A DNA stretch of 14,616 bases, from positions 1-14,616 of the forward strand of contig JAILNL010000027.1 in assembly GCA_024691625.1 (NCBI GenBank), read 5' to 3'. The notes under the pieces are model-generated. The model had not been told where the DNA came from and ran no database searches. It saw only the letters and a program-made list of their open reading frames with translations. Source of the DNA: Schwartzia sp. (in: firmicutes) (lineage in GTDB: Bacteria > Bacillota > Negativicutes > Selenomonadales > Selenomonadaceae). The position numbers and the translations under genes were made by a program. Shown here one piece after another: positions 7,053 to 14,616 of this stretch (position 1 is its first letter; each line of letters opens with the position of its first letter).

Positions 7053-9634
7053 GCTTTTCCATCCTCCTTTTTCGCCTGCTGCTGCAGTTTATAAAGTGCA
7101 TTGATTGCCTCAAGAGGCGTCATAGTCATAACATCATACGCCAAAAGGTCTTCCTTCAGCGTATCCGCGAAAAGCGAACCCATTCCAAAATCCGCCGCAG
7201 GTGCGGCAGTGGTTTTTGCCTTCTTTTCGGGAATTTCATTTTTCGGGTCAGCCTCAAGCGCCTCAAGTATTTTCTCTGCGCGCTGCGTAACGCTGTTCGG
7301 CAGTCCCGCCAGCTTCGCCACATGAATACCGTAGGATTTATCCGCGCTTCCCTCTATGATACGGCGCAGGAAGAGAACCTTGCCGTTTCTTTCCTTCACG
7401 GCAACACAGTAGTTTTTCACATGATTGCCTTCCAAATCCGTAAGCTCATGGTAATGCGTAGCAAACATGGTTTTCGCGTGGATATGGTCGCGTATGTGCT
7501 CCACCACTGCACGCGCAATACTCATACCGTCGAAGGTGCTTGTGCCTCGCCCTATCTCATCAAGTATAACCAGACTGTTTTTTGTGGCGTATTTCAAAAT
7601 CTGCGCCACCTCGTTCATCTCCACCATGAAGGTACTCTGACCACTTACCAGGTCATCACTTGCGCCGATACGTGTAAATATGCGGTCAACAGGAGATATT
7701 GCAGCCTCACGGGCAGGAACAAAGCTGCCTGCCTGAGCCATCAGCGTCAGCAGTGCCGTCTGTCTCATGTAGGTTGATTTACCTGCCATATTTGGGCCGG
7801 TTATAAGCATTATCTCCGTGTCGCCGTGGTCCAGCGTCGCATCATTCGGAACAAACAAGTCCTGTGTCAAAATGCGTTCAACAAGCGGATGACGTCCGTC
7901 CTTTATGCGGATTTCTCCGTTATCCGTAAGACGTGGACGCACATAATTATTTGATGCTGCTGCCTCTGCCAGGGACGAAAGCACATCAAGAACAGCTATT
8001 TCATGGGCAGTCTTTTGAATACTCGTAAGCTCTGAGGCTACGGTATCTCTTACCTCCGTGAAAAGCTGATACTCTATATTTACGATTTTTTCCTGCGCGC
8101 CGAGAATCTTTGTCTCGAAATTTTTAAGCTCCTCGGTGATAAAGCGCTCTGCATTGGCAAGAGTCTGCTTTCTTATATAATGCTCGGGGACAAGGTCTTT
8201 TCCGCTGTTTCGGACCTCAATATAATATCCGAATACTTTATTGTACCCGATTTTAAGGGTTTTTATACCCGTTGTTTCCTTCTCTCGCTCCTCCATCTCC
8301 TGAAGAAGCTTTTTGCTGTCACGGGCTATTGTTCTGTACTCGTCAAGCTCGCTGTTGTAGCCTTCCTTGATAATACCGCCGTCACGGAGAGTTATTCCCG
8401 GCTCGTCCACAATGGCACGCTCCAAAAGCTCCGCCAGTCCCTGATAAAGCTCTATGTTATCGTAGGCGTGACGCAGAAGTGAAGCCTGTGTATTCTTGAG
8501 CGCACCCTTGATTTCCGGCAGCGCCTGAAAAGAAAGCTTCAAGGCAACCATATCGCGGGCGTTGGCAGTGCCTACCTCCGCACGTGTCAAAAGACGCTCA
8601 AAATCATAAATGCGCTTTAACGTGCTGCGGACACCTTCACGAAGGGTAAAGCCCTCAGAAAGCTCTCCCACCGCATCAAGACGGCGGTCAATCTCCGTGA
8701 CAGACCTAAGGGGAGCCTCAAGCCATCGCTTCAAAAGACGGCTTCCCATTGCCGTTTCCGTATAATCAAGCACATCAAGAAGTGTGTTGGATTTTCCTCC
8801 GTCACGGAGATTTCTCGTTACCTCAAGATTTCTGAGGGTATATGTATCAAGCACAAGATTTGACGAAACATCAAGCTTTGTCAGACGGTTGAGATTTGTT
8901 AAATCATTCTTTACCGTCTCATGAAGATAATCGAGAAGCGAAGCAAGACCTTCCTTTGCCTCATTTTCCTGGGGCCAAAGCTCTCTCGGGAAATGCTGCG
9001 ACAGACGAAGCTCAGGCTGCGCGGCGGGCTGCTCCCGATATGTAAAGGCGCATCTCGGCAGACGAAGCTCCATAAAAGCCAAAAGCTCCTCCTTAAAGGA
9101 AAGCTCTCCAACTATCAAAAGCTCAGGCATAGCAAGACGGTAAAGCTCATCGTACAACATCTGCGTACGGTCAGCACCCGTATAAACTCCGTAAAAGCAC
9201 TCGCCTGTGGAAATATCCGACCCTGCCAGTATGACGCCATCCCCGAACTCATACAGAAGGGCAATATAGTTATTCTGCGCGGATGTCAGCGCGCTCTCCG
9301 AAAGAATCGTACCCGGAGTTATGATTTTTATGACCTCACGCTTTGTGAGCCCCGGTGCCTTCGGGTCGCCAATCTGCTCCGCTATTGCTACCTTGTAGCC
9401 CTTGTTTATCAGCTTTGTTATATAGCTTTCCGCAGCATGATACGGAATACCGCACATGGGGTTCTTTTCTGCGTCTCCGCTGCGGCTTGTAAGCGTAAGA
9501 CCCAGCTCCTTTGCCGCAAGCTTCGCGTCATCAAAAAACATCTCATAAAAATCGCCCAGACGGAAGAACAGAATCTCATCAGGGTGCTGTTCCTTCGCCG
9601 CCAGGTACTGTCTCATCATCGGAGTAAGTTCCAT
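7049..9634 (-). CDS. mutS: DNA mismatch repair protein MutS
   Basis: Recognises mispaired and looped bases and recruits MutL. The mismatch-binding motif Phe29-Tyr30-Glu31 lies in FFRLGDFYEMFF near the start. The C-terminal ABC-type ATPase has Walker A GPNMAGKST at 613-621, the DDLVSGQSTFMVEM signature at 660-673, Walker B LVILDEIGRGTS at 688-699 and FATHYHEL with His727. At 861 residues it matches MutS1. The tail after about 795 is variable and contains GSLFAD (819-824), which might serve as a degenerate sliding-clamp contact; that is a guess. The start has GGAGG (9642-9646) seven bases upstream. It is the first gene after the hairpin following miaB and has no visible promoter in the short gap, so it likely depends on read-through or on a promoter inside miaB. 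Confidence 0.98.
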   Translation of the reverse strand: MELTPMMRQYLAAKEQHPDEILFFRLGDFYEMFFDDAKLAAKELGLTLTSRSGDAEKNPMCGIPYHAAESYITKLINKGYKVAIAEQIGDPKAPGLTKREVIKIITPGTILSESALTSAQNNYIALLYEFGDGVILAGSDISTGECFYGVYTGADRTQMLYDELYRLAMPELLIVGELSFKEELLAFMELRLPRCAFTYREQPAAQPELRLSQHFPRELWPQENEAKEGLASLLDYLHETVKNDLTNLNRLTKLDVSSNLVLDTYTLRNLEVTRNLRDGGKSNTLLDVLDYTETAMGSRLLKRWLEAPLRSVTEIDRRLDAVGELSEGFTLREGVRSTLKRIYDFERLLTRAEVGTANARDMVALKLSFQALPEIKGALKNTQASLLRHAYDNIELYQGLAELLERAIVDEPGITLRDGGIIKEGYNSELDEYRTIARDSKKLLQEMEEREKETTGIKTLKIGYNKVFGYYIEVRNSGKDLVPEHYIRKQTLANAERFITEELKNFETKILGAQEKIVNIEYQLFTEVRDTVASELTSIQKTAHEIAVLDVLSSLAEAAASNNYVRPRLTDNGEIRIKDGRHPLVERILTQDLFVPNDATLDHGDTEIMLITGPNMAGKSTYMRQTALLTLMAQAGSFVPAREAAISPVDRIFTRIGASDDLVSGQSTFMVEMNEVAQILKYATKNSLVILDEIGRGTSTFDGMSIARAVVEHIRDHIHAKTMFATHYHELTDLEGNHVKNYCVAVKERNGKVLFLRRIIEGSADKSYGIHVAKLAGLPNSVTQRAEKILEALEADPKNEIPEKKAKTTAAPAADFGMGSLFADTLKEDLLAYDVMTMTPLEAINALYKLQQQAKKEDGKA

Positions 9635-9656
9635 TGTTTATCCTCCAATCTATACG

Positions 9657-9680
9657 AAAAAGGGCTGCACTGCAGCCCCT
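9657..9680 (-). terminator. Rho-independent terminator or attenuator between miaB and mutS
   Basis: On the minus strand, three bases after the miaB stop, GGGCTG and CAGCCC form a 6-bp GC stem (7 bp if the loop-closing C:G pairs) with a CAGTG loop, followed at once by five T residues (complement of 9657-9661). The T-run is short, so the stop may be partial. The RNA end would lie about ten bases before the mutS ribosome-binding site, leaving no room for a promoter in between. The reverse strand lacks a T-run after the stem, so it acts in one direction only. Confidence 0.7.
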
Positions 9681-9683
9681 CTG

Positions 9684-11009
9684 TTATTCTGCCAATGTTC
9701 CTTTCAAAAGCCATGTCTGCGCCTGTGTAATGCTGACTCTGCGCAGTTCTCCCGGCTGTTCCTTTCCCGTATACGGCCAGAGTACGATTTTGCTCGTACG
9801 TGTATGTCCGGTCCATACCGATTCATCAGTACGGCTCGGTCCTTCTACGAGAACCTCTGCCTCACTTCCCACCAGCTTTTCGTTGATGGAAAGCGAGATT
9901 TCATTCTGTACGTCCATGAGCTTATGAAGGCGCTCCTTTTTAAGCTCGTCCGGAATCTGGTCCGGCATATCTGCTGCAGGCGTACCCGAACGGCGGGAGA
10001 AAATAAATGTATACGCCGCGTCATAGCGGACCTCACGCAGGAAATCCAGCATCCCCTGAAAATCCTCGTCCGTTTCTCCCGGGAAGCCCACAATCAAATC
10101 TGTAGTTATGGACGCGTTCGGCACAGCCTCGCGGATACGTTCCACCAGTGCCTTATACTGCGCCACCGTATACTTACGGTTCATGCGGTGCAGAAGATGG
10201 TCTGTTCCATACTGCACAGGCAGATGAAAATGCTCGCAGATATGCTTTCCGTTCTTCACCGCCTCAATCACAGCGTCACTCAAATCCTTCGGGTGTGATG
10301 TCATATAGCGCACGCGCTCGATACCCTCGACCTTGTCCACCTCAGTCAGAAGCTCTGCAAAGCTCATGCCGTCCTCACGGTCATTTCCGTAGGAATTTAC
10401 ATTCTGACCGAGAAGCGTTACTTCCTTAAACCCTTTTGCTGCGGCATCACGCACCTCCGCCAGAATCTCCTCCGGGCGGCGGCTGCGCTCACGTCCGCGT
10501 ACGTAAGGCACGATACAATACGTGCAGAAATTATTGCACCCGTACATGATAGGCACCCATGCCGAAAGCGTTCCCTCACGCTCTACAGGCATGCGCGAAG
10601 CCGCCTCCACAGCGTCATCCATTGTAGTATCTACAAAATGATGTACCTGCTCGTCCTCAAGCTGCTTCACAACATTTCCAAGCTCTGCCACGCGGCCCGT
10701 ACCCAGCACAAAATCAATATGAGGAGCACGCTTAATGAGCGCCTCCCCTTCTTTTTGTGCCATGCAGCCTGTAATACCGAAGATAAGCTGCGGATTCTTC
10801 TGCTTTATATGCTTTATCTCGCCAATTTTACCGTAAACCTTATCCTCTGCAGTTTCACGCACACAGCATGTATTAAGAAGAATCAGATCCGCATCCTGCA
10901 TCTCACCGATTCTTTCATATCCCAGCGTTCCCAGAACACCTTCCATACGTTCCGCGTCAGCAATGTTCATCTGACAGCCGTAAACGCCGATAAATGCCTT
11001 CTTCGACAA
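9684..11009 (-). CDS. miaB: tRNA-2-methylthio-N6-dimethylallyladenosine synthase MiaB
   Basis: Radical-SAM enzyme that adds the methylthio group to i6A37 of tRNAs reading UNN codons. The N-terminal cluster-binding domain has Cys12 (YGCQMN), Cys48 (NTCCVRE) and Cys82 (GCMAQ). The radical-SAM cysteines are 158, 162 and 165 in CNNFCTYC. A TRAM RNA-binding domain fills about 375-441. The NTCxVRE-AE-KV pattern favours MiaB over RimO or MtaB. The frame is open back to a GTG at 11078, but that codon lies in the -35 box of a good promoter. The TTG at 11009, with GGAG eight bases upstream, gives the normal MSKKAFIGVYGCQMN beginning and 441 residues. No miaA, which makes the substrate, is in the window. 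A terminator-like hairpin follows directly. Confidence 0.95.
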   Translation of the reverse strand: MSKKAFIGVYGCQMNIADAERMEGVLGTLGYERIGEMQDADLILLNTCCVRETAEDKVYGKIGEIKHIKQKNPQLIFGITGCMAQKEGEALIKRAPHIDFVLGTGRVAELGNVVKQLEDEQVHHFVDTTMDDAVEAASRMPVEREGTLSAWVPIMYGCNNFCTYCIVPYVRGRERSRRPEEILAEVRDAAAKGFKEVTLLGQNVNSYGNDREDGMSFAELLTEVDKVEGIERVRYMTSHPKDLSDAVIEAVKNGKHICEHFHLPVQYGTDHLLHRMNRKYTVAQYKALVERIREAVPNASITTDLIVGFPGETDEDFQGMLDFLREVRYDAAYTFIFSRRSGTPAADMPDQIPDELKKERLHKLMDVQNEISLSINEKLVGSEAEVLVEGPSRTDESVWTGHTRTSKIVLWPYTGKEQPGELRRVSITQAQTWLLKGTLAE

Positions 11010-11049
11010 AAATTCCACTCCATTCAAAACCGTAAAAAAATCTGCCACT

Positions 11050-11078
11050 AGTATATCATAGTAAACGACTTCTGTCAC
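11050..11078 (-). promoter_or_regulatory. Sigma-A promoter of miaB
   Basis: On the minus strand, -35 GTGACA (11073-11078) and -10 TATACT (11050-11055) are 17 bases apart, each with a single mismatch to consensus. The start would be near 11043, about 34 bases before the TTG start codon of miaB. It lies in the 93-base gap after truA. This separates miaB (and, by read-through, mutSL) from the transport/truA unit and shows that the longer GTG-initiated reading of miaB is not the real one. Confidence 0.75.
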
Positions 11079-11102
11079 ATTACGACTATGCCGCGGACAA
11101 AC

Positions 11103-11876
11103 TCAATATTCCACGCACTCAAGGTACAATCCGCAGGCTGGCGCGGTTGCGCTGGCGCGCTGACGGTCGAGTGATGCCAGTATCTCTCCGAACTGTTCCG
11201 GAGTCTTTACCCCCAGTCCAACATCTACCACTGTTCCTACGATATTTCTTACCATGTGGTATAGGAACCCATCTGCACGGAAGGTCATTCTGATAATACG
11301 CCCCTCCTGCTCTATATCAGCTATATCCATAGTACGCACAGGGCTCATGGGAGCGCCTCCGGCTGCACGAAAAGCGGAATAATCATGCGTGCCTATAAGC
11401 TGTGACAATACACTCTTCATAGCATCAATGTCCATTTTTCTGCGTATATACCACGCAGTATTGCGTTCAAAAGGACATGGCACTTCCCCTGTCAGTATGC
11501 GGTAAATGTACGTTTTGCGTTTTGCGCTGTGCAGAGCGCTGAAATCCCTATCGGCCTCCGCCGCTTCCGTCACAACTATATCCTCAGGAAGAATACTGTT
11601 CATGGCCCGGCATACGCGGTCAACGGGAATAGTTCCGTCAGTGAAAAAATTTACTACCTGCCCATGAGCATGCACTCCCGCATCCGTACGTCCGGATGCC
11701 GCAAGCTCTATATTATCTCCGAACACTATAGCCAGCTTTTCCTCCAGCACGTTCTGTACAGCAACCACAGGCGGGGTCTGCCTCTGAAAACCATGATAGG
11801 CAGTCCCGTCGTATGCCACAGTCAGACGGATATTGCGTTTGCGCGCTTTCATCAGCGCTTTATGCTCAGATTTCAT
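11103..11876 (-). CDS. truA: tRNA pseudouridine(38-40) synthase TruA
   Basis: Converts uridines 38, 39 and 40 in the anticodon arm of many tRNAs to pseudouridine. The catalytic Asp65 lies in SGRTDAGVHA (61-70). Other family segments are VAYDGTAYHGFQRQ (20-33), KRKTYIYRI in the middle, and FLYHMVRNIVGT near the end. Length 257 is usual. The start at 11876 shares one base with the ecfT stop (TGATG) and has GAGGG six bases upstream; an internal ATG at residue 9 has poorer support. Being attached to the ECF transporter genes is a known Firmicutes arrangement, but the rplM-rpsI pair that often follows is absent here. Confidence 0.96.
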   Translation of the reverse strand: MKSEHKALMKARKRNIRLTVAYDGTAYHGFQRQTPPVVAVQNVLEEKLAIVFGDNIELAASGRTDAGVHAHGQVVNFFTDGTIPVDRVCRAMNSILPEDIVVTEAAEADRDFSALHSAKRKTYIYRILTGEVPCPFERNTAWYIRRKMDIDAMKSVLSQLIGTHDYSAFRAAGGAPMSPVRTMDIADIEQEGRIIRMTFRADGFLYHMVRNIVGTVVDVGLGVKTPEQFGEILASLDRQRASATAPACGLYLECVEY

Positions 11877-12679
11877 CAGATGCCCTCAACCTTCAATACA
11901 ACAAGCACGGCAATGAGCAATACTGTCCCTGCGCACGCCCCGTAATCAAGCGTACGTATTTTAAGCTCCTTCATTCTGGTACGTCCCTCTCCCCCGCGAT
12001 AGCAGCGTGCCTCCATTGCCATAGCCAGCTCATCAGCACGTCTGAATGCAGAGATAAACAGCGGCACCAGAATCGGAACGAGATTTGAAAGACGTTTCAG
12101 CACATTCCCGCTTTCGAAATTAACTCCGCGGGACTGCTGCGCCTTCATTATTTTATCCGTTTCCTCTATGAGAGTCGGTACAAATCTAAGTGCAATAGAC
12201 ATCATCATAGCAAGCTCATGTGCAGGAAGCCCGATGCATTTGAACGGCGATAAAAGGCTTTCCATTGCGTCTGTAAGCTCCAGCGGAGATGTCGTAAACG
12301 TCAGAAGCGATGAAAGGAATATGAGCAGCGCCAGTCTCAGGCAGATATGAAAACCCTGAATGAATCCTTCCCTCGTAAAATCAAACACGAAGATATGAAA
12401 CCAAACCTCGCCCGGTGTTCCGCACATGTGAATCAAAAGAGTGAATACCAGTATCATCCACAATGGTTTAATTGATTTTGCAAGTGTCAGTATGGGCACA
12501 CGCGAACAGAGCGCAAGCAGGATTGCCGACGCCGTAAAAATGCCATAGGACACCTGTGAGTCAAAAACAAATATGGCAACAATCCACATAAACAGAAGGC
12601 CTATTTTCATTCGCGGGTCCATGCGGTGCAGGAATGACTGCCCCGGGAAATACTGCCCTATCGTAATATCCGTCAGCAT
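11876..12679 (-). CDS. ecfT: Energy-coupling factor transporter transmembrane protein EcfT
   Basis: Membrane scaffold of a group II ECF transporter: it couples the two ATPases to interchangeable substrate-binding S proteins for vitamins or metal ions. The 267-residue protein has hydrophobic helices at about 26-58, 72-86, 108-128, 158-170 and 246-263. The cytoplasmic coupling region carries the two Arg-containing motifs, QQSRG at 181-185 and AMEARCYRG at 221-229, which fit into the ATPase grooves. The start at 12679 overlaps the end of ecfA2 by seven bases, with AAGGAGG eight bases upstream. No S component is encoded nearby, as expected for group II modules, whose S genes are scattered in the genome. 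Confidence 0.95.
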   Translation of the reverse strand: MLTDITIGQYFPGQSFLHRMDPRMKIGLLFMWIVAIFVFDSQVSYGIFTASAILLALCSRVPILTLAKSIKPLWMILVFTLLIHMCGTPGEVWFHIFVFDFTREGFIQGFHICLRLALLIFLSSLLTFTTSPLELTDAMESLLSPFKCIGLPAHELAMMMSIALRFVPTLIEETDKIMKAQQSRGVNFESGNVLKRLSNLVPILVPLFISAFRRADELAMAMEARCYRGGEGRTRMKELKIRTLDYGACAGTVLLIAVLVVLKVEGI

Positions 12680-13542
12680 GTTCCCCGCCTCCTTTCCTTA
12701 ACGGCCTTCGCTATACGCCTTGCAGCCTCTTCCATGGTGAACGCGGCAGGGTCTACAGCAAATCCTCTCTCCTTAAGCTCAGTAAGCAGCCGGACAGTTG
12801 CAGGCACGGTAAGTCCCGCATTTTTAAGAATTTCCTCCTCCAGAAAAGCCTCTTTGGGCGGCGCATCAAGCATAAGCTCACCGTGATTCATCACAATAAG
12901 GCGGTCTGCTATACGCGCAACGTCCTCCATTTTATGGGAGACAAATATAAGCGTTGCCTTTTTTCGTTTGTGAAGCCCCCACACGCGTGAAAGAAGCTCT
13001 TCCCTTCCGCGCGGGTCCAGTCCTGCCGTCGGTTCGTCCAGCACAAGATATTTAGGCTTCAACGCAAGAACTCCCGCAATGGCAACACGGCGCTTCTGTC
13101 CTCCCGAAAGTTGAAACGGTGAAACATCTTTATACGTCTCGTAGTCAATATCTACAAAGTCAAGCGCTTCTTTTACGCGCTTCTCTGTCTCCTCCTCGGA
13201 TACGCCGAGATTTCTGGGGCCGAACCCCACATCCTTCTCTACAGTTTCTTCAAACAGCTGATGCTCAGGGTACTGAAACACCATGCCGACAAGCTGACGA
13301 GCCTTTATGGCTTCGCTGCCTTTTTTATTGAGGTCAGTACCATCTACAAGCACCTGCCCCTCCGAAGGGTGCAGAAGCCCGTTCAGATGCTGAACTATGG
13401 TAGATTTTCCCGAGCCTGTATGTCCGGCGATTGCCGTTACTTCTCCCTCTTTGATTGTGAAGCTGACATTCTTCAATGCCTGATGTTCAAATGCCGTTTT
13501 AGGCATATATGTATAGCTGATATTCTTTATTTCAATTGACAT
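12673..13542 (-). CDS. ecfA2: Energy-coupling factor transporter ATP-binding protein EcfA2
   Basis: Second ATPase of the ECF module. The 289-residue protein has Walker A GHTGSGKST at 40-48, Q-loop Gln90 in VFQYPEHQLFEETV (typical of EcfA2), the LSGGQ signature at 145-149, Walker B ending in Glu170 (YLVLDE), and switch His203 in FVSHKMED. The C-terminal extension after about 225 matches ECF ATPases and not simple importers. The start at 13542 lies inside the end of ecfA1 (16-base overlap), with a GAGG four bases upstream. The tight overlaps with ecfA1 and ecfT suggest balanced, coupled synthesis of the three subunits. Confidence 0.95.
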   Translation of the reverse strand: MSIEIKNISYTYMPKTAFEHQALKNVSFTIKEGEVTAIAGHTGSGKSTIVQHLNGLLHPSEGQVLVDGTDLNKKGSEAIKARQLVGMVFQYPEHQLFEETVEKDVGFGPRNLGVSEEETEKRVKEALDFVDIDYETYKDVSPFQLSGGQKRRVAIAGVLALKPKYLVLDEPTAGLDPRGREELLSRVWGLHKRKKATLIFVSHKMEDVARIADRLIVMNHGELMLDAPPKEAFLEEEILKNAGLTVPATVRLLTELKERGFAVDPAAFTMEEAARRIAKAVKERRRGTC

Positions 13543-14363
13543 AATGCCTCAACCAGCTCCTCTTCCTGTACGATTCCATCAGGAATATATATTCCCTGCT
13601 TCTTTAGATTCCACGCTATGGCAGAAGCAAGCGGCACATCCAGACGGAGTCTTTTAAGGTCATCTACACGCGCAAAGATTTCCTGCGGCTTTCCTTCCGC
13701 AAAAATCTTTCCCTTCTCCATGACTATTACTCTGTCCGCTTCAGCGGCTTCCTCCATGAAGTGCGTAATGTAGATGATTGTAATTCCCTGCTCTTTGTTA
13801 AGCTTCTTGACCGCGGACATTACCTCACTGCGGCCCTTAGGGTCCAGCATAGCCGTCGGCTCATCAAGTACAAGGCATTTAGTATGCATTGCAAGCGCCC
13901 CTGCAATAGCAACGCGCTGCTTCTGTCCTCCGGATAAAAGATGCGGTGCAAAAGCACGGTACCGTTCCATATCCACTGCCTTCAATGCCTCATCTACCCG
14001 CTTTTTTATCTCATCCCGCGGAATTCCCAGATTCTCAGGACCGAATGCAACATCTTCTTCAACTACAGACGCGATAATCTGGTTGTCGGGATTCTGAAAT
14101 ACCATTCCAACCTGCTGACGTATATCCCATACCTTTGTGACATCATTTGTATCCATGCCGTCTACAATACAGCAGCCGTCTGTAGGAAGCAGCAGTGCAT
14201 TTATATGCTTCGCAAGGGTAGATTTGCCGCAGCCGTTCTCTCCAAGAACAGCAACGAACTCACCCTTTTCTACATTAATTGAAACCTTTGAAAGCGCTTC
14301 TTTTGCATTTTCCTGCCCTGCATGATATATATGTGTTAAATCCTTGATTTCAATAAAAGACAT
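13527..14363 (-). CDS. ecfA1: Energy-coupling factor transporter ATP-binding protein EcfA1
   Basis: First ATPase of the ECF module. Counted from the ATG at 14363 it has 278 residues: Walker A GENGCGKST at 41-49, Q-loop Gln90 in VFQNPDNQII (typical of EcfA1), LSGGQ at 143-147, Walker B ending in Glu168 (CLVLDE) and switch His201 in YITHFMEE. The frame is open to 14519, far into the promoter and terminator, so the longest reading is wrong. MSFIEIKDLTHIYH is the usual family beginning, and GGGGA sits seven bases upstream. However, a strong GGGAGGA at 14398-14404 lies five bases before an in-frame GTG (14393), with an ATG at 14387 too; these would add 10 or 8 residues. The exact start is unsettled. 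First gene of ecfA1-ecfA2-ecfT-truA. Confidence 0.93.
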   Translation of the reverse strand: MSFIEIKDLTHIYHAGQENAKEALSKVSINVEKGEFVAVLGENGCGKSTLAKHINALLLPTDGCCIVDGMDTNDVTKVWDIRQQVGMVFQNPDNQIIASVVEEDVAFGPENLGIPRDEIKKRVDEALKAVDMERYRAFAPHLLSGGQKQRVAIAGALAMHTKCLVLDEPTAMLDPKGRSEVMSAVKKLNKEQGITIIYITHFMEEAAEADRVIVMEKGKIFAEGKPQEIFARVDDLKRLRLDVPLASAIAWNLKKQGIYIPDGIVQEEELVEALCQLK

Positions 14364-14417
14364 ATATCCATCCCCATGTACTGTCATCGTCACACAGTCC
14401 TCCCGTATGACGATACC

Positions 14418-14446
14418 ATTATACTCAAAAGCAATCGTTAACGCAA
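14418..14446 (-). promoter_or_regulatory. Probable promoter of ecfA1-ecfA2-ecfT-truA
   Basis: On the minus strand, a perfect -10 TATAAT (14418-14423) is preceded after 17 bases by TTGCGT (14441-14446), which matches only the TTG half of the -35 consensus. A start near 14411 would leave seven or so bases before the GGGAGGA site and about 48 bases before the ATG at 14363. It lies just after the rplQ terminator, where a new promoter is needed. The leader is too short for a riboswitch. Confidence 0.6.
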
Positions 14447-14481
14447 TACATAAGCAATGGTAACAATTAGTATACAGGCAT

Positions 14482-14515
14482 AAAAAAAACGCTGTCCCGA
14501 AGGACAGCGTTTTTT
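14482..14515 (-). terminator. Rho-independent terminator of the rplQ (ribosomal protein) operon
   Basis: On the minus strand a perfect 9-bp stem, ACGCTGTCC / GGACAGCGT, is closed by a TTCG loop and followed by eight T residues (complement of 14482-14489). It starts about ten bases after the rplQ stop. A-runs and T-runs on both sides let the stem extend and give a usable T-tract on the plus strand as well, so it can stop transcription in both directions. One of the clearest signals in the window. Confidence 0.96.
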
Positions 14516-14519
14516 GCAA

Positions 14520-14616
14520 TTAAACGAGCTCAATGACAACCATCGGAGCAGCATCGCCGCGACGCGTTCCGAGTTTCATGATGCGGGTGTAACCGCCCTG
14601 GCGGTCGCTGTACTTA
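14520..14616 (-). CDS. rplQ: 50S ribosomal protein L17, C-terminal end (cut by window edge)
   Basis: The last 31 codons and a TAA stop are present; the gene runs off the right edge. The translation from the edge begins [16 protein letters not shown] and ends MVVIELV, which matches the conserved L17 C-terminus (R/KYADRxGGYTRIxKLGxRRGDAAxM). L17 is a component of the large ribosomal subunit near the exit tunnel. It is normally the final gene of the rpsM-rpsK-rpsD-rpoA-rplQ operon, which agrees with the strong terminator ten bases downstream. Confidence 0.95.
   Translation of the reverse strand, partial: KYSDRQGGYTRIMKLGTRRGDAAPMVVIELV

Noticed and set aside
7019..9730. Plus-strand open frames of 252 and 269 codons opposite mutS
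   Set aside because: Fully or mostly antisense to the intact mutS; no promoter, motif or plausible protein composition.
14364..14519. Riboswitch (cobalamin, thiamine, riboflavin or other) before ecfA1
   Set aside because: The predicted leader is only about 20-50 bases and shows no aptamer-like structure; the one hairpin is the rplQ terminator upstream of the promoter.
14364..14519. N-terminal extension of ecfA1 to the frame's first ATG (14519)
   Set aside because: Those codons overlap the terminator stem and the -10 box, and the translation is unlike any EcfA1.

Overview
The window is a compact stretch of bacterial chromosome in which every gene is read from the minus strand. Gene order, taken from the right edge to the left, is rplQ (3' end only), terminator, ecfA1-ecfA2-ecfT-truA, miaB, a terminator-like hairpin, mutS-mutL-(SAM methyltransferase)-dapF-yicC-remA-gmk-rpoZ-coaBC, then tRNA-fMet and the first bases of a second tRNA, probably tRNA-Thr. 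No mobile element, CRISPR array, prophage gene or plus-strand gene can be supported, and no gap longer than 300 bases lacks a gene.

The organism is most likely a member of the Bacillota. The order rplQ-ecfA1-ecfA2-ecfT-truA, the presence of remA between yicC and gmk, and an endonuclease-type MutL all point there. By eye the base composition is roughly balanced. A Negativicutes-like or Clostridia-like host fits, but I cannot fix the class from sequence alone. After truA this genome has miaB-mutS-mutL instead of the rplM-rpsI that often follows in Firmicutes, and after coaBC it has tRNA-fMet instead of priA-def-fmt.

Region 11103-14519 is an energy-coupling-factor vitamin/metal uptake module (two ATPases and the transmembrane T subunit, no S component here) with truA attached by overlapping stop/start codons. 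It has a strong bidirectional terminator upstream that separates it from the ribosomal operon, and its own promoter. Region 9657-11078 is miaB with its own near-consensus promoter and a hairpin plus T-tract just after its stop. Region 191-9634 is a chain of housekeeping genes with short gaps or overlaps: mismatch repair, a putative methyltransferase, lysine/peptidoglycan precursor synthesis, an RNase, a DNA-binding regulator, guanylate kinase, RNAP omega and coenzyme A synthesis. Region 1-171 is the start of a tRNA operon with a near-consensus promoter whose A/T-rich upstream part lies in the end of coaBC.

I did not find a clearly new biological system. The most useful leads are the uncharacterised methyltransferase between mutL and dapF, the possible attenuator squeezed between miaB and mutS, and several start-site corrections (miaB TTG start, coaBC, rpoZ, remA and ecfA1).
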